The notes: generated by a model not told the origin, from the sequence alone. Counted from the stretch's first letter, positions 36,877 through 49,552 are shown. The stretch: DNA of 64,000 nucleotides from Ottelia alismoides (GCA_037367405.1 JAZKJV010000150.1:1054001-1118000), one strand, 5' to 3'. Translations and numbers: made by a program.

Positions 36877-37281
36877 ATATGCAACCTACTGAGAATGATA
36901 TTAGGAATTAATTTAACAAATAGCGTCAACTATTAAAAAAACGCAATACCTTTTTATGACAAGTGCTGTCGACGACTGATTTCGCTGGAAGAAAATCACG
37001 AATGCGAGGAAGGGAGGAACCCGATCCAAGAACAATAATCTAGAATTTGGCGAGCGCGAACGACAGTAACCTAGAGTTTTGGCGAGCGCGAACGACGGGA
37101 GCAATACAGAATTACGAATAACCGATCAAATGCCTAATCAAGATGATTGCTATTTTTAGAAACTCATTTATTAATAAAATTCGACGATGCTTAAATTAAG
37201 GGATGAACGTTGATAGATCGCACGGCTATAATGTTGGGCTCATAGGATATCAAATGCGCCCTGTGCGCATTAGATAAAAAT

Positions 37282-37283
<2 letters not shown>
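36877..37283. promoter_or_regulatory. 5' flank of the transposase gene and right end of the MULE
   Basis: Contains a twofold repeat of TTTGGCGAGCGCGAACGAC (about 37033 and 37077), probably transposase 5' leader or promoter, followed by the right terminal inverted repeat. It is much more GC-rich than the arrays around it. Confidence 0.5.
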
Positions 37284-37324
<41 letters not shown>

Positions 37325-37326
<2 letters not shown>

Positions 37327-37687
37327 GGCTGGGGAAGCTGCACCCGACCCTTTTTCTCATTGGTTTTTTGTGTTTTTGAAATGAAACCTAGGGAGATTTA
37401 AATCACCATATATCACCATTATATCATACTAATTTCAACTAAATTCGACACTTTTATCATCTCCATCAAGACTATCACATTTTAACGGTCTCAGAATTAT
37501 TGAAATTGATCATATCTAGATGGACATGTTAGGAATGATTGTTTTGCATGAAATTTGAAACACATATTCCACTCAATAAACTAAGTAAATCCCCATAGGT
37601 TTCCTTCCAAAAAAATCAAAAACCAATGAGAAAAATACCTGGGTGTAGCTAGTTGGCTGCACCACCCGGTGTAGCTTCCCTTTTCCC
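37325..37687. mobile_element. Foldback element FB-B0 (GGTGCAGC family)
   Basis: 363-bp element between (TA)n runs. It starts GGGGCTGGGGAAGCTGCACC and ends GGTGTAGCTTCCCTTTTCCC, so the ends are inverted repeats. The interior has paired arms around TTTTAACGGTCTCAGAATT. It is a different subfamily from FB1-FB5 but has the same size, centre design and (TA)n setting. Confidence 0.82.
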
Positions 37688-37698
37688 TATATATATAT

Positions 37699-38040
37699 AT
37701 GGGTCATATGTGGCTGCCCCCACCTTATTTTGCCAAATTTTTTTATTTTTTTGAAAAATAACACCATGTATGTTCATCCCTATATCCCTCCTATATACCA
37801 TTCGAATTTCGTCAGAAACAGAGACCCCTACGGCCTCCATCCAGACAGTAATTTTTTAACTGTAACAGAATTTTTTAAATCGACATCATCTCGATGGAGG
37901 CCGTAGGAGTCTCTGTTTCTGATGAAATTCGAATGGCATATAGTAGGGATATAGGGATGAATAAACACGGTATTATTTTTCAAAAATAAAAAATAAAAAA
38001 AATTGAGGAAAAATGGGGCGGGGGCAGCCCCATTTTTTCC
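37699..38040. mobile_element. Foldback element FB3
   Basis: 342-bp foldback, starting GGGTCATATGTGGCTGCCCC and ending GGGGGCAGCCCCATTTTTTC, between (TA)n runs. It is the inverted counterpart of FB2 on the other side of the MULE. Confidence 0.87.
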
Positions 38041-38059
38041 TATATATATATATATGTAT

Positions 38060-38443
38060 GGGTAAAATGGGGCTGCCCCCTGGGAGTAGCCAACTTGGCT
38101 ACTCCCACCCCTATTTTTCCCTCATTTTTTTATTTCTTTGAAAAAAAAATTGTACATTCATCACTATATCCCTCTAACATTCTATTAAAATTTCGTCAGA
38201 AACAACGACTCCTAGGCCCTCCATCCAGACGTTATTTTTTTAACGATCGCAGGATTTTCTAAATCGACCCTGTTTGGATGGAGGCCGTAGGAGTCTTTTT
38301 TTCTGACGAAATTTTAATAGAATGTTAGAGGGATATAGTGATGAATATACAAATTTTTATTTTCCAAAGAAATAAAAAAATGAGGGAAAAATAGGGGTGG
38401 CAGTAGCCAAGTTGGCTACTCCCAGGGGGCAGCCCCATTTTAC

Positions 38444-38445
<2 letters not shown>
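38060..38445. mobile_element. Foldback element FB4
   Basis: 386-bp foldback starting GGGTAAAATGGGGCTGCC and ending GGCAGCCCCATTTTACCC, perfectly complementary ends. Arms pair through TCGTCAGAAACAACGACTCC. FB5 is a close copy separated by (TA)n. Confidence 0.9.
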
Positions 38446-38483
<38 letters not shown>

Positions 38484-38485
<2 letters not shown>

Positions 38486-38869
38486 GTAAAATGGGGCTGC
38501 CCCCTGGGAGTAGCCAACTTGGCTACTGCCACCCCTATTTTTCCCTCATTTTTTTATTTCTTTGGAAAATAAAAATTTGTATATTCATCACTATATCCCT
38601 CTAACATTCTATTAAAATTTCGTCAGAAACAGAGACTCCTAGACCCTCCATACAGACGTCATTTTTTTACGGTCGCAGGATTTTTTAAGTCGACCATGTT
38701 TGGATGGAGGTCGTAGGAGTCTCTGTTTCTGACGAAATTTTAATAGAATGTTAGAGGGATATAATGATGAATTTACAAATTTTTATTTTCCAAAAAAATA
38801 AAAAAAAAGGGAAAAATAGGGGTGGGAGTAGCCAATTTGGCTACTCCCAGGGGGCAGTCCCATTTAACC
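38484..38869. mobile_element. Foldback element FB5
   Basis: 386-bp foldback, near-identical to FB4 in its left arm (GGGTAAAATGGGGCTGCC), right end GGGCAGTCCCATTTAACC, bounded by (TA)n at 38446-38483 and 38870-38887. FB4 and FB5 are in the same orientation. Confidence 0.9.
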
Positions 38870-38887
38870 ATATATATATATATATAT

Positions 38888-39256
38888 GGGGGCAGGGAGC
38901 TTGCACCCTGGGGTGTAGGAAACTTCCTGCACCCACCCCATTTTTTGATTTTTTTTTATTTTTTTGAAATAAAAGTTGAGGGGATTTACTTAATATGTTA
39001 AGGGGAATATGTGTTTCAAGTTTTTTTGCAAAACAAACATTCCTAACATGTTCACCTAGACATGGTCGATTTCAGCAATTCTGAGACCGTTAAAATTTGG
39101 TAGTCTTGGTGGAGATGATAGAAGTCTTGAATTAAGTTGAATTTGGAATGACAACATGGTGATCTAAATCCCCAAGGTTTCATTTCAAAAAAATAAAAAA
39201 AATAATGAAAAATTAGACCGGGTATAGGGACTTACCTGCACCCGCCGAGGAAGGCT

Positions 39257-39258
<2 letters not shown>
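38888..39258. mobile_element. Foldback element FB6 (GGTGCAGG family)
   Basis: 371-bp element, starting GGGGGCAGGGAGCTTGCACC and ending CACCCGCCGAGGAAGGCTCC, between (TA)n runs. The interior shares AACATGTTCACCTAGACATG and ATTCTGAGACCGTTAAAATT with FB7 and, reversed, with FB-B0. Confidence 0.85.
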
Positions 39259-39311
<53 letters not shown>

Positions 39312-39313
<2 letters not shown>

Positions 39314-39700
39314 GGGCAGGGAGCCTGCACCCTGGGGTGTTGGAAACTTTCTGCACCCACTCCATTTTCGATTATTTTTTTATTTTTTTGAAATAAAGGT
39401 TGGGGGGATTTACTTAATATGTTAAGGGGAATATGTGTTTCAAGTTTCATGCAAAACAAACATTCCTAACATGTTCATCTAGACATGGTCGATTTCAGCA
39501 ATTCTGAGACCGTTAAAATTTGATAGTCTTGATAGAGACGATAGAAGTCTCGAATTAAGTTAAATTTGGAATGACAACATGGTGATAAATGGTGATCTAA
39601 ATCCCCCAAGGTTTCAATTCAAAAAAAATCAAAAAATAATGAAAAATTAGGTCGGGTGTAGGGAGTTACCTGCACTCGCCGAGGTAGGTTCCTTTTTCCC
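39312..39700. mobile_element. Foldback element FB7
   Basis: 389-bp near-copy of FB6, bounded by a 53-bp (TA)n (39259-39311) and a (TA)n(GA)n run (39701-39730). Its right end, GCCGAGGTAGGTTCCTTTTT, is the same as the right end of every unit of the 2.54-kb array that follows. Confidence 0.87.
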
Positions 39701-39730
39701 TATATATATATGTATAGAGAGAGAGAGAGA

Positions 39731-42260
39731 AATAGGAAAGGGAACCTACTTCATGAAGCAGGTAACCTTACCTCCTTCATGCTTATTGTTAGGTCACTTT
39801 TTTTCCTTTTTTTGGAAAAATACCACCATTGATTTTCACAACTATATCCTTCTAATATGTCATTCAATTTCGTCAGAAACAGAGACTCCGAGGTCCTCCA
39901 TCCCGAACAGGTCGATTACAAAAATTCTAAGACCGTTAAAATTACCTGTTCTAGATGGGAGGCATATGAGTCTCTATTTTTGAGGAAATTGGAATAGCAT
40001 ATGAGGGGGATATAGTGATGAAAATCATGGTGGTATTTTCTAAAAAAATTAAAAAATGGTCAAAATGGACATTGTAGAGATATGTTTCTATATTTCTATG
40101 TTTTATGTATTACTTTATCTAATTTCTTTTTCACTTGTCTGTTTTATGTAATTTTCCCATTGGCTTCTGTTTTATATAAGAGACGTCTCAAGGAATAAAC
40201 AAGTCTCTTATTTTCTCAACATGGTATTAGATCGACGGTCCTATACCGGAGCTCTTGTACCTGAAACCCTTACCCTAGCCCTACCTCTAGCCTTCTCGTG
40301 CGGAGCCACTTGCACCCCCGACAAAGCCGACCGCCGCCCGTCGCCCGCAGGCTCATCGCCCCCCTTGCAGTCAGACCCGCCTCCTGCGACCGCTCTGCCC
40401 GCGCCCCTCCCCTGCTACCAGATCCCCCACTTGTGGTTGTAGCCGCCAAAGCCGTCGCTGCAACAGGGACACCTTCTCCTTGATGGGGATGGTTGCTATT
40501 CAAGTCTACACATGCAACCAACCTCCCTTATGTCCATGTAGACAAGTATTTCGTCAAGTCCATGATCCTTGTCCTCTTCGACCGGTAACATGTCAGAGAA
40601 CAAGATAGATATCCCCACCATGACGCCTTTAGAGGTCCAATGCCCATAGTCAAGATGGATATGTCGAATTATGAGTGTGGGCCATACAGTTCATGAGCTT
40701 AATGGAGTCGATGGGTACGAATCATATTCTTATCGAGGAAGAGACGACAGAGAAGACATGGTTGCATACCTCATGGGAGGTTGATGACGCATATGCTCAG
40801 ATCTGGTTGTCTAGTACCTTGATACCAGATATTGCAAATGATGTCCTGCATCATCCCACTGCCAATCCATGTGGGATATTCTTGCTGCAACTTATTTATA
40901 GGCCAAGAATGAGTCAGAAATTTTACAGCTTCAGCACGACATCTTTACAATAAAGCAGAATTGTCGACCTCTACATGCTCATTATACTGCCTTGCTCGGG
41001 ATGTTTGAGAAACTTCATAGCTTCATGCCTCTCACGGCTACTCCAGAGCAATTGAAGACATATCAGAATGCTACGATGATTGGAGTCTTCCTGGCCTCTC
41101 TTGACTCACAATATCAGGCTACTTCCTCACAAATATTGGCTGATGCTACCATTCCTCCCATGGAGGAGGCCTTCTATAGATTGATCCGGATCAATATCTC
41201 AACTCCCGCTCTAGTGTCGAATTCCTCTGCCATGGCGACCTCTCGTGGAAGAGGCAGTCCATATCAGTTCCGTGGAAAAGGATCACGTGGTAGAGGTGGT
41301 CGTGGTCGTGGACCACCTTGTACCTATTGTCATAGATCTGGTCATTCAGATGATACATGCTACTCCAAGCATGGTTTCCCAGCGTCCGCACGCATAGCAG
41401 AGCAGGCAAGGTTCAGAAAGTTGGTATGCGGAATTTGTTCGGTCAGACGGTTTGAAGTGAGTAAGCGGATATGCGGAAGTATATGCGGAAGTATATGCGG
41501 ATTATGCGGTTTGTATTGTTTTAATTTAAAAATAATTAAAGTAATAAATTGAATTCAAATATTAGAGATTTATGTTTAAAAAAAACACTAGATGAAATAT
41601 TTGCATAGACTTTTTAGTACGACATGATTTTAGAGAAAGCTTTTAAAAAAATAACCATTTTAGATAAAAGAGTGAATCATAAAAAACGAAAGTGAAATTT
41701 GTTGGCATACTTGCTATAGGAATGAAAAAAAAATTATTTTGAGATATAACAATAATAAATCATAGCAACATTTGCAATGTTTCTATAGGAATTAACTAAA
41801 TGAAAATTGGATTGTGAATCATATATTTCAATTGATTAAATAACCTGATTCCTTTTTATCTAGTGTTAATGAGATGGCAACTAGCTAGGGGGATTTAATG
41901 CAATTTTCAATTACAAAATATCTGAACAATTGAGAAAAGTATTGAATGAAGAAAGCAAATGACTCATAGATTCACAAAAGAAGATGTACTTGATTCTAAA
42001 ATAAAGTACATTGAATATAGATTAAATAAATGTAGAGAGACAAGAAACAACATTTATAGAAATTAAATAAAAACCTTCTATTTAAATGAAAATGAAAATT
42101 TATTTTACAATCAACATCATAAAAATCTTTTCTAATAACTTTTTTTAAATAAAAAATGAAAATTTATTTTTTTACAAACAACAACATAAAAATATTTTTA
42201 ATAAACAATTAGTAGCCGCCGAGGTAGGTTCATTTTTCCCTAAATATATAGAGAGAGAGA
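39731..42260 (+). repeat. 2.5-kb chimeric tandem unit 1
   Basis: Order within the unit: a foldback arm pair (39731-40072; left end AATAGGAAAGGGAACCTAC); a copia 5' LTR (40073-40221; starts TGTAGAGATATG, ends CTCAACA); primer site TGGTATTAGATCGACGG; GC-rich leader; gag fragment (about 40605-41420); an AT-rich tail without ORF; a foldback-type right end GCCGAGGTAGGTTCATTTTT; and (TA)n(GA)n. The gag fragment shows DDAYAQIWLSSTLIPDIAND, LGMFEKLHSFMPLTATPEQL, an Arg/Gly-rich stretch and the knuckle CTYCHRSGHSDDTC. It has a TAG at 40899-40901 and a one-base deletion near 40864. There is no protease, integrase, RT or 3' LTR. Confidence 0.88.
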
Positions 42261-44433
42261 AATAGGAAAGGGAACCTACTTCATGAAGTAGGTAACCTTA
42301 CCTACTTCATGTTTATTTTTGGTCATTTTTTTCTGTTTTTTGAAAAATACCACCGTTGATTTTCACAACTATATCCTTCTAATATGTCATTCAATTTCAT
42401 CAGAAACATAGACTCCTAGGTCCTCCATCCCGAACATGTCGATTACAAAAATTCTAAGACCGTTAAAATTACATGTTCTAGATGAGAGGCATATGAGTCT
42501 CTATTTTTGAGGAAATTGGAATAGCATATGAGGGGGATATAGTGATGAAAATCATGGTGGTATTTTCTAAAAAAATTAAAAAAATGGTCAAAATGGACAT
42601 TGTAGAGATATGTTTCTATATTTCTATGTTTTATGTATTACTTTATCTAATTTCGCTGCAACAGGGACACCTTCTCCTTGATGGGGATGGTTGCTACTCG
42701 AGTCTACACATGCAACCAACCTCCCTTATGTCCGTGTAGACAAGTATTTCGTCAAGTCCATGATCCTTGTCTTCTTCGACCGGTAACATGTCAGAGAACA
42801 AGATAGATATCCTCACCATGGTGCCTTTAGAGGTCCAATGCCCATAGTCAAAATGGATATGTCGAATTATGAGTGTGGGCCATACAGTTCATGAGCTTAA
42901 TGGAGTCGATGGGTACGAATCATATTCTTATCGAGGAAGAGACGACAGAGAAGACATGGTTGTATACCTCATGGAAGGTTGATGACGCATATGCTCAGGT
43001 CTGGTTGTCCAGTACCTTGATACCAGATATTGCAAATGATGTCCTGCATCATCCCACTGCCAAATCCATGTGGGATATTCTTGCTGCCACTTATTTATAG
43101 GCCAAGAATGAGTCAGAAATTTTACAGCTTCAGCATGACATCTTCACAATAAAGCAGAATTGTCGACCTCTACATGCTCATTATACTGCCTTGCTCGGGA
43201 TGTTTGAGAAACTTCATAGCTTCATGCCTCTCACGGCTACTCCAGAGCAATTGAAGACATATCAGAATGCTACGATGATTGGAATCTTCCTGGCCTCTCT
43301 TGACTCACAATATCAGGCTACTTCCTCACAAATATTGGCTGATACTACCATTCCTCCCATGGAGGAGGCCTTCTGTAGATTGATCCGGATCAATATCTCA
43401 ACTCCTGCTCTAGTGTCGAATTCCTCTGCCATGGCGACCTCTCGTGGAAGAGGCGGTCCATATCCGTTCCGGGGAAAAGGATCACGTGGTAGAGGTGGTC
43501 GTGGTCGTGGACCACCTTGTACCTACTGTCATAGATCTGGTCATTCAGATGATACATGCTACTCCAAGCATGGTTTCCCATCGTCCGCACGCATAGCAGA
43601 GCAGGCAAGGTTCAGAAAGTTGGTATGCGGAATGAGTTCGGTCAGATGGTTTGAAGCGAGTAAGCGGATATGCAGAAGTATATGCGCATTATGCGGTCTA
43701 TATTATTTTAATTTAAAATAATTAAAGTAATAAATTGAATTCAAATATAAGAGATTTATGTTTAAAAAAACAACACTAGATGAAATATTTTCATAGACTT
43801 TTTAGTACGGCATGATTTTAGAGAAAGCTTTTAAAAAAATAACCATTTTAGATAAAAGAGAGAATCATAAAAAAATGAAAGTGAAATTTGTTGGCATACT
43901 TGCTATAGGAATGAAAATACAAGAAAAAAATTATTTTGACATATAACAATAATAAATCATAGCAACATTTGCTATGTTTCTATAGGAATTAACTAAATGA
44001 AAATTGGATTGTGAATCATATATTTCAATTGATTAAATAACCTGATTCCCTTTTATCTAGTGTTAATGAGATGGCAGCTAGCTAGGGGGATTTAACGCAA
44101 TTTTCTATTACAAAATATCTGAACAATTGAGAAAAGTATTGAATGAAGAAAGCAAACGACTCATAGATTCAAAAAAGAAGATGTACTTGATTCTTAAATA
44201 AAAGTATATTGAATATAGATTAAATGAATGTAGAGAGACAAGAAACAACATTTATAGAAATTAAATAAAAACCTTCTATTTTAATGAAAATGCAAATTTA
44301 TTTTACAAGCAACATCATGAAAATCTTTTCTAATAACATTTTTTAAATAAAAAATGGATTTTTTTTACAAACAACAACATAAAAATATTTTTAATAAACA
44401 AATAGTAGACGCCGAGGTAGGTTCCTTTTTCCC

Positions 44434-44465
<32 letters not shown>
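42261..44465 (+). repeat. 2.2-kb chimeric tandem unit 2 (internal deletion)
   Basis: Same layout as unit 1, but about 323 bp are missing between CTTTATCTAATTTC and GCTGCAACAGGG (junction about 42654). The LTR 3' half, primer site and leader are gone. Gag fragment 42873-43640 with the shared TAG at 43098-43100. Length 2205 bp. Confidence 0.9.
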
Positions 44466-47005
44466 AATAGGAAAGGGAACCTACTTCATGAAGCAGGAGA
44501 CCTTACCTACTTCATGTTTATTTTTTGTCACTTTTTTTTCTTTTTTTTAAAAAATACCACCATTGATTTTCACAACTATATCCTTCTAATATGTCATTCA
44601 ATTTCGTCAGAAACAGAGACTCCTAGGTCCTCCATCCCGAACAGGTCGATTACAAAAATTCTAAGATCGTTAAAATTACCTATTCTAGATGGGAGGCATA
44701 TGAGTCTCTATTTTTGAGGAAATTGGAATAGCATATGAGGGGGATATAGTGATGAAAATCATGGTGGTATTTTCTAAAAAAATGAAAAATGGTCAAAATG
44801 GATATTGTAGAGACATGTTTCTATATTTATATGTTTTATGTATTACTTTATCTAATTTCTTTTCCTATTGTCTGTTTTATGTAATTTTCCCATTGGCTTC
44901 TCCTTTATATAAGAGAGGTATCAAGGAATAAACAAGTCTCTTATTTTCTCAACATGGTATCAGATCGACGGTCCTATACCGGAGCTCTTGTACCTGAAAC
45001 CCTTACCCTAGCCCTACCTCTAGCCTTCTCGCGCGGAGCTACTCGCACCCCCGACAAAGTCGACCGCTGCCCGTCGCCCCCATTGCAGTCAGACCCGCCT
45101 CCTGCAACCGCTCTGCCCGCCGCCCCTCCCCTACGACCAGACCCCCACTTGTAGTTGTAGCTGCCAAAGCCGTCGCTGCAACAGGGACACCTTCTCCTTG
45201 ATGGGGATGGTTGCTATTCGAGTCTACACATGCAACCAACCTCCCTTATGTCCGTGTAGACAAGTATTTCGTCAAGTCCATGATCCTTGTCTTCTTCGAC
45301 CGATAACATGTCAGAGAACAAGATAGATATCCCCATCATGGCACCTTTAGAGGTCCAATGCCCATAGTCAAGATGGATATGTCGAAATATGAGTGTGGGC
45401 CATACAGTTCGTGAGCTTAATGGAGTCGATGGGTATGAATCATATTCTTATCGAGGAAGAGACGACAAAGAAGACATGGTTGTATACCTCATGGGAGGTT
45501 GATGACGCAAATGCTCAGGTCTGGTTGTCTAGTACCTTGATACCAGATATTGCAAATGATGTCCTGCATCATCCCACTGTCAAATCCATGTGGGATATTC
45601 TTGCTGCCACTTATTTATAGGCCAAGAATGAGTTAGAAATTTTACAGCTTCAGCATGACATCTTCACAATAAAGCAGAATTGTCGACCTCTACATGCTTA
45701 TTATTCTTCCTTGCTCGGGATGTTTGAGAAACTTCATAGCTTCATGCCTCTCACAGCTACTCCAGAGCAATTGAAGACATATCAGAATGCTACGATGATT
45801 GGAGTCTTCCTGGCCTCTCTTGACTCACAATATCAGGCTACTTCCTCACAAATATTGGCTGATGCTACCATTCCTCCCATGGAGGAGGCCTTCTGTAGAT
45901 TGATCCGGATCAATATCTCAACTCTCGCTCTAGTGTCGAATTCCTCTGCCATGGCGACCTCTCGTGGAAGAGGCGGTCGATATCAGTTCTGTGGAAAAGG
46001 ACCGCGTGGTAGAGGTGGTCGTGGTCGTGGACCACCTTGTACCTATTGTCATAGATATGGTCATTCAGATGATACATGCTACTTCAAGTATGGTTTCCCA
46101 GCGTCCGCACGCATAACAGAGCAGGCAAGGTTCAGAAAGTTGGTATGCAGAATTCGTTCGATCAAACGGTTTGAAGCGAGTAAGCGGATTTGCGGAAGTA
46201 TATGCAAAAGTATATGCGGATTATGTGGTTTGTATTATTTTAATTCAAAAATAATTAAAGTAATAAATTGAATTCAAATATTAGAGATTTATGTTTCAAA
46301 AAAAAAACAACACTAGATGAAATATTTGCATAGACTTTTTAATACGACATGATTTTAGAGAAAGCTTTTAAAAAAATAACCATTTTAGATAAAAGAGTGA
46401 ATCATAAAAAAACGAAAGTGAAATTTGTTGGCATACTTGCTATAGGAATGAAAATACAAGAAAAAATTATTTTGAGATATAACAATAATAAATCATAGCA
46501 ACATTTGCTATGTTTCTATAGGAATTAACTGAATGAAAATTGGATTGTGAATCATATATTTCAATTGATTAAATAATCTGATTCCCTTTTATCTAGTGTT
46601 AATGAGATGGCAGCTAGCTAGAGGGATTTAACGCAATTTTCTATTACAAATTATCTGAACAATTGAGAAAAGTATTGAATGAAGAAAGCAAACGACTCAT
46701 AGATTCACAAAAGAAGATGTACTTGATTCTAAAATAAAAGTATATTGAATATAGATTAAATAAATGTAGAGAGACAAGAAATAACATTTATACAAATTAA
46801 ATAAAAACCTTCTATTTAAATGAAAATGAAAATTTATTTTACAAGCAACATCATAAAAAATCTTTTCTAATAACATTTTTTTAAATAAAAAATGAAAATT
46901 TATTTTTTACAAACAACAACATAAAAATATTTTTAATAAACAATTAGTTGTCGTCGAGGTAGGTTCTTTTTTCCCTATATATATATATATATAGAGAGAG
47001 AGAGA
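44466..47005 (+). repeat. 2.54-kb chimeric tandem unit 3
   Basis: Full unit of 2540 bp. Foldback arms 44466 to about 44807, copia LTR to about 44953, then leader, gag fragment (45393-46150; shared TAG at 45618-45620; zinc knuckle CTYCHRYGHSDDTC), AT-rich tail, right end and (TA)n(GA)n. Confidence 0.92.
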
Positions 47006-49515
47006 AATAGGAAAGGGAACCTACTTCATGAAGCAGGTAAGCTTACCTACTTCATGTTTATTTTTGGTCACTTTTTTTCTTTTTTTTGGAAAAATACCAC
47101 CATTGATTTTCACAACTATATCCTTCTAATATGTCATTCAATTTCGTCAGAAACAGAGACTACTAGGTCCTCCATCCCGAACAGGTCGATAACAAATATT
47201 CTAAGACCGTTAAAATCACCTGTTTTAGATAGGAGGCATATGACTCTATATTTTTGAGGAAATTGGAATAGCATATGAGGGGGATATAGTGATGAAAATC
47301 ATTGTGGTATTTTCTAAAAAAATTTAAAAATAGTCAAAATGGACATTGTAGAGATACGTTTTTCTATGTTTTATGTATTACTTTATCTAATTTCTTTTCC
47401 TCTTGTCTGTTTTATGTAATTTTCCCATTGGCATCTCCTTTATATAAGAGAGGTCTCAAGGAATAAACAAGTCTCTTATTTTCTCAACATGGTATCAGAT
47501 CGACGGTTCTATACCGGAGCTCTTGTACCTGAAACCCTTACCCTAGCCCTACCTCTAGCCTTCTCGTACGGAGCCACTTGCACCCCCGACAAAGACGACC
47601 GCCGCCCGTCGCCCGCGGGCTCGTCGCCCCCCTTGCAATCAGACCCGCCTCCTGCGACCGCTCTGCCTGCCGCCCCTCCCCTGCGACCGTACCCCCACTT
47701 GTGGTTGTAGCCGCCAAAGCCGTCGCTGCAACAGGGAAACCTTCTCCTTGATGGGGATGGTTTCTATTCGAGTCTACACATGCAACCAACCTCCCTTATG
47801 TTCGTGTAGATAAGTATTTCGTCAAGTCCATGATCCTTGTCTTCTTCGACCGGTAACATGTCAGAGAACAAGATAGATATCCCCACCATGGTGCCATTAG
47901 AGGTCCAATGCCCATAGTCAAGATGGATATGTCGAAGTATGAGTGTGGGCCATATAGTTCGTGAGCTTAATGGAGTCGATGGGTACGAATCATATTCTTA
48001 TCGAGGAAGAGACGACAGAGAAGACATCGTTGTATACCTCATGGGAGGTTGATGACGCAAATGCTCAGGTCTGGTTGTCTAGTACCTTGATACCAGATAT
48101 TGCAAATGATGTCCTGCATCATCCCACTGCCAAATCCATGTGGGATATTCTTTCTGCCACTTATTTATAGGCCAAGAATGAGTCAGAAATTTTACAGCTT
48201 CAGCATGACATCTTCACAATAAAGCAGAATTGTCGACCTCTACATGCTCATTATACTGCCTTGCTCGGGATGTTTGAGAAACTTCATAGCTTCATGCCTC
48301 TCACAGCTACTCCAGAGCATTTGAAGACATATCAGAATGCTACGATGATTAGAGTCTTCCTAGCCTCTCTTGACTCACAATATCAGGATACTTCCTCACA
48401 AATATTAGCTGATGCGACCATTCCTCCCATGGAGTAGGCCTTCTTTAGATTGATCTGGATCAATATCTTAACTCCCGCTCTAGTGTCGAATTCGTCTGCT
48501 GGCAACCTCTCGTGGAAGAGGCGGTCCATATCAGTTCCGTGGAAAAGGATCACGTGGTAGAAGTGGTCGTGGTCGTGGACCACCTTGTACCTATTGTCAT
48601 AGATCTGGTCATTCAGATGATACATGCTACTCCAAGCATGGTTTCCCAGCGTCCGCACGCATAGCAGAGCAGGCAAGGTTCATAAAGTTGGTATGCGGAA
48701 TTCGTTCGGTCAGACGGTTTGAAGCGAGTAAGCATATATGCGGAAGTATATGCGGAAGTATATGCAGATTATGCGGTTTGTATTATTTTAATTTAAAAAT
48801 AATTAAAGTAATAAATTGAATTCAAATATTAGAGATTTATGTTTAAAAAAAACAACACTAGATGAAATATTTGCATAGACTTTTTAGTACGACATGATTT
48901 TAGAGAAAGCTATTAAAAAAATAAGCATTTTAGATAAAAGAGTGAATCATAAAAAAATGAAAGTGAAATTTGTTGGCATACTTGTTATAGGAATGAAAAT
49001 ACAAGAACAATTTATTTTGAGATATAACAATAATAAATCATAGCAACATTTGCTATGTTTCTATAGGAATTAACTAAATGAAATCAGATTGTGAATCATA
49101 TATTTCAATTGACTAAATAACCTGATTCCCTTTTATCTAGTGTTAATGAGATGGCAGCTAGCAAGGGGGATTTAACGCAATTTTCTATTACAAAATATGT
49201 GAACAATTGAGAAAAGTATTGAATGAAGAAAGCAAACTACTCATAGATTCACAAAAGAAGATGTACTCGATTCTAAAATAAAAGTATATTGAATATAGAT
49301 TAAATAAATGTAGAGAGACAAGAAACAACAATTATAGAAATTAAATAAAAACCTTCTATTTAAATGAAAATGGAAATTTATTTTACAAGCAACATCATAG
49401 AAATCTTTTCTAATAACATTTTTTAAATAAAAAATGAAAATTTATTTTTACAAACAACAACATAAAAATATTTTTAATAAACAAATAGTAGCTGCCGAGG
49501 TAGGTTCCTTTTTCC

Positions 49516-49552
<37 letters not shown>
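47006..49552 (+). repeat. 2.55-kb chimeric tandem unit 4
   Basis: Full unit of 2547 bp. The gag fragment carries the shared TAG (48168-48170) and extra lesions: TAG after ATIPPME at about 48434, and a small deletion near 48500 in the region that reads SSAMATSRGRG in other units. The more numerous lesions suggest an older or less constrained copy. Confidence 0.92.

Larger units (their letters stand above)
24215..37283. mobile_element. 13-kb FAR1-type MULE carrying PMD-ULP1 and transposase genes, inserted in (TA)n
   Basis: The element lies between (TA)n runs (24192-24214 and 37284-37324). The left end GGGCTTATCTAGAGAGCAC and right end (reverse complement) GGATTTTTATCTAATGCGCA form a diverged inverted repeat of about 70 bp; shared blocks are TTATCTA, GCAC, ATGAGCCCA and GATC. 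Two genes converge: PMD/coiled-coil/ULP1 on plus (26256-30357) and a FAR1-like transposase on minus (33119-36876). All non-coding parts carry dense TTACTAAT/TTACTGAT/GTTACC motifs. A FAR1-related transposase with an ULP1-like protease is known from plant MULEs such as the Kaonashi type and from FARE foldback elements. Exact boundaries inside the TA runs cannot be fixed from one copy. Confidence 0.85.

Noticed and set aside
24215..37283. FAR1-like and ULP1-like sequences as host genes
   Set aside because: Both lie between shared inverted ends, carry disabling lesions and contain the element-specific motif in their introns, so they are transposon genes.
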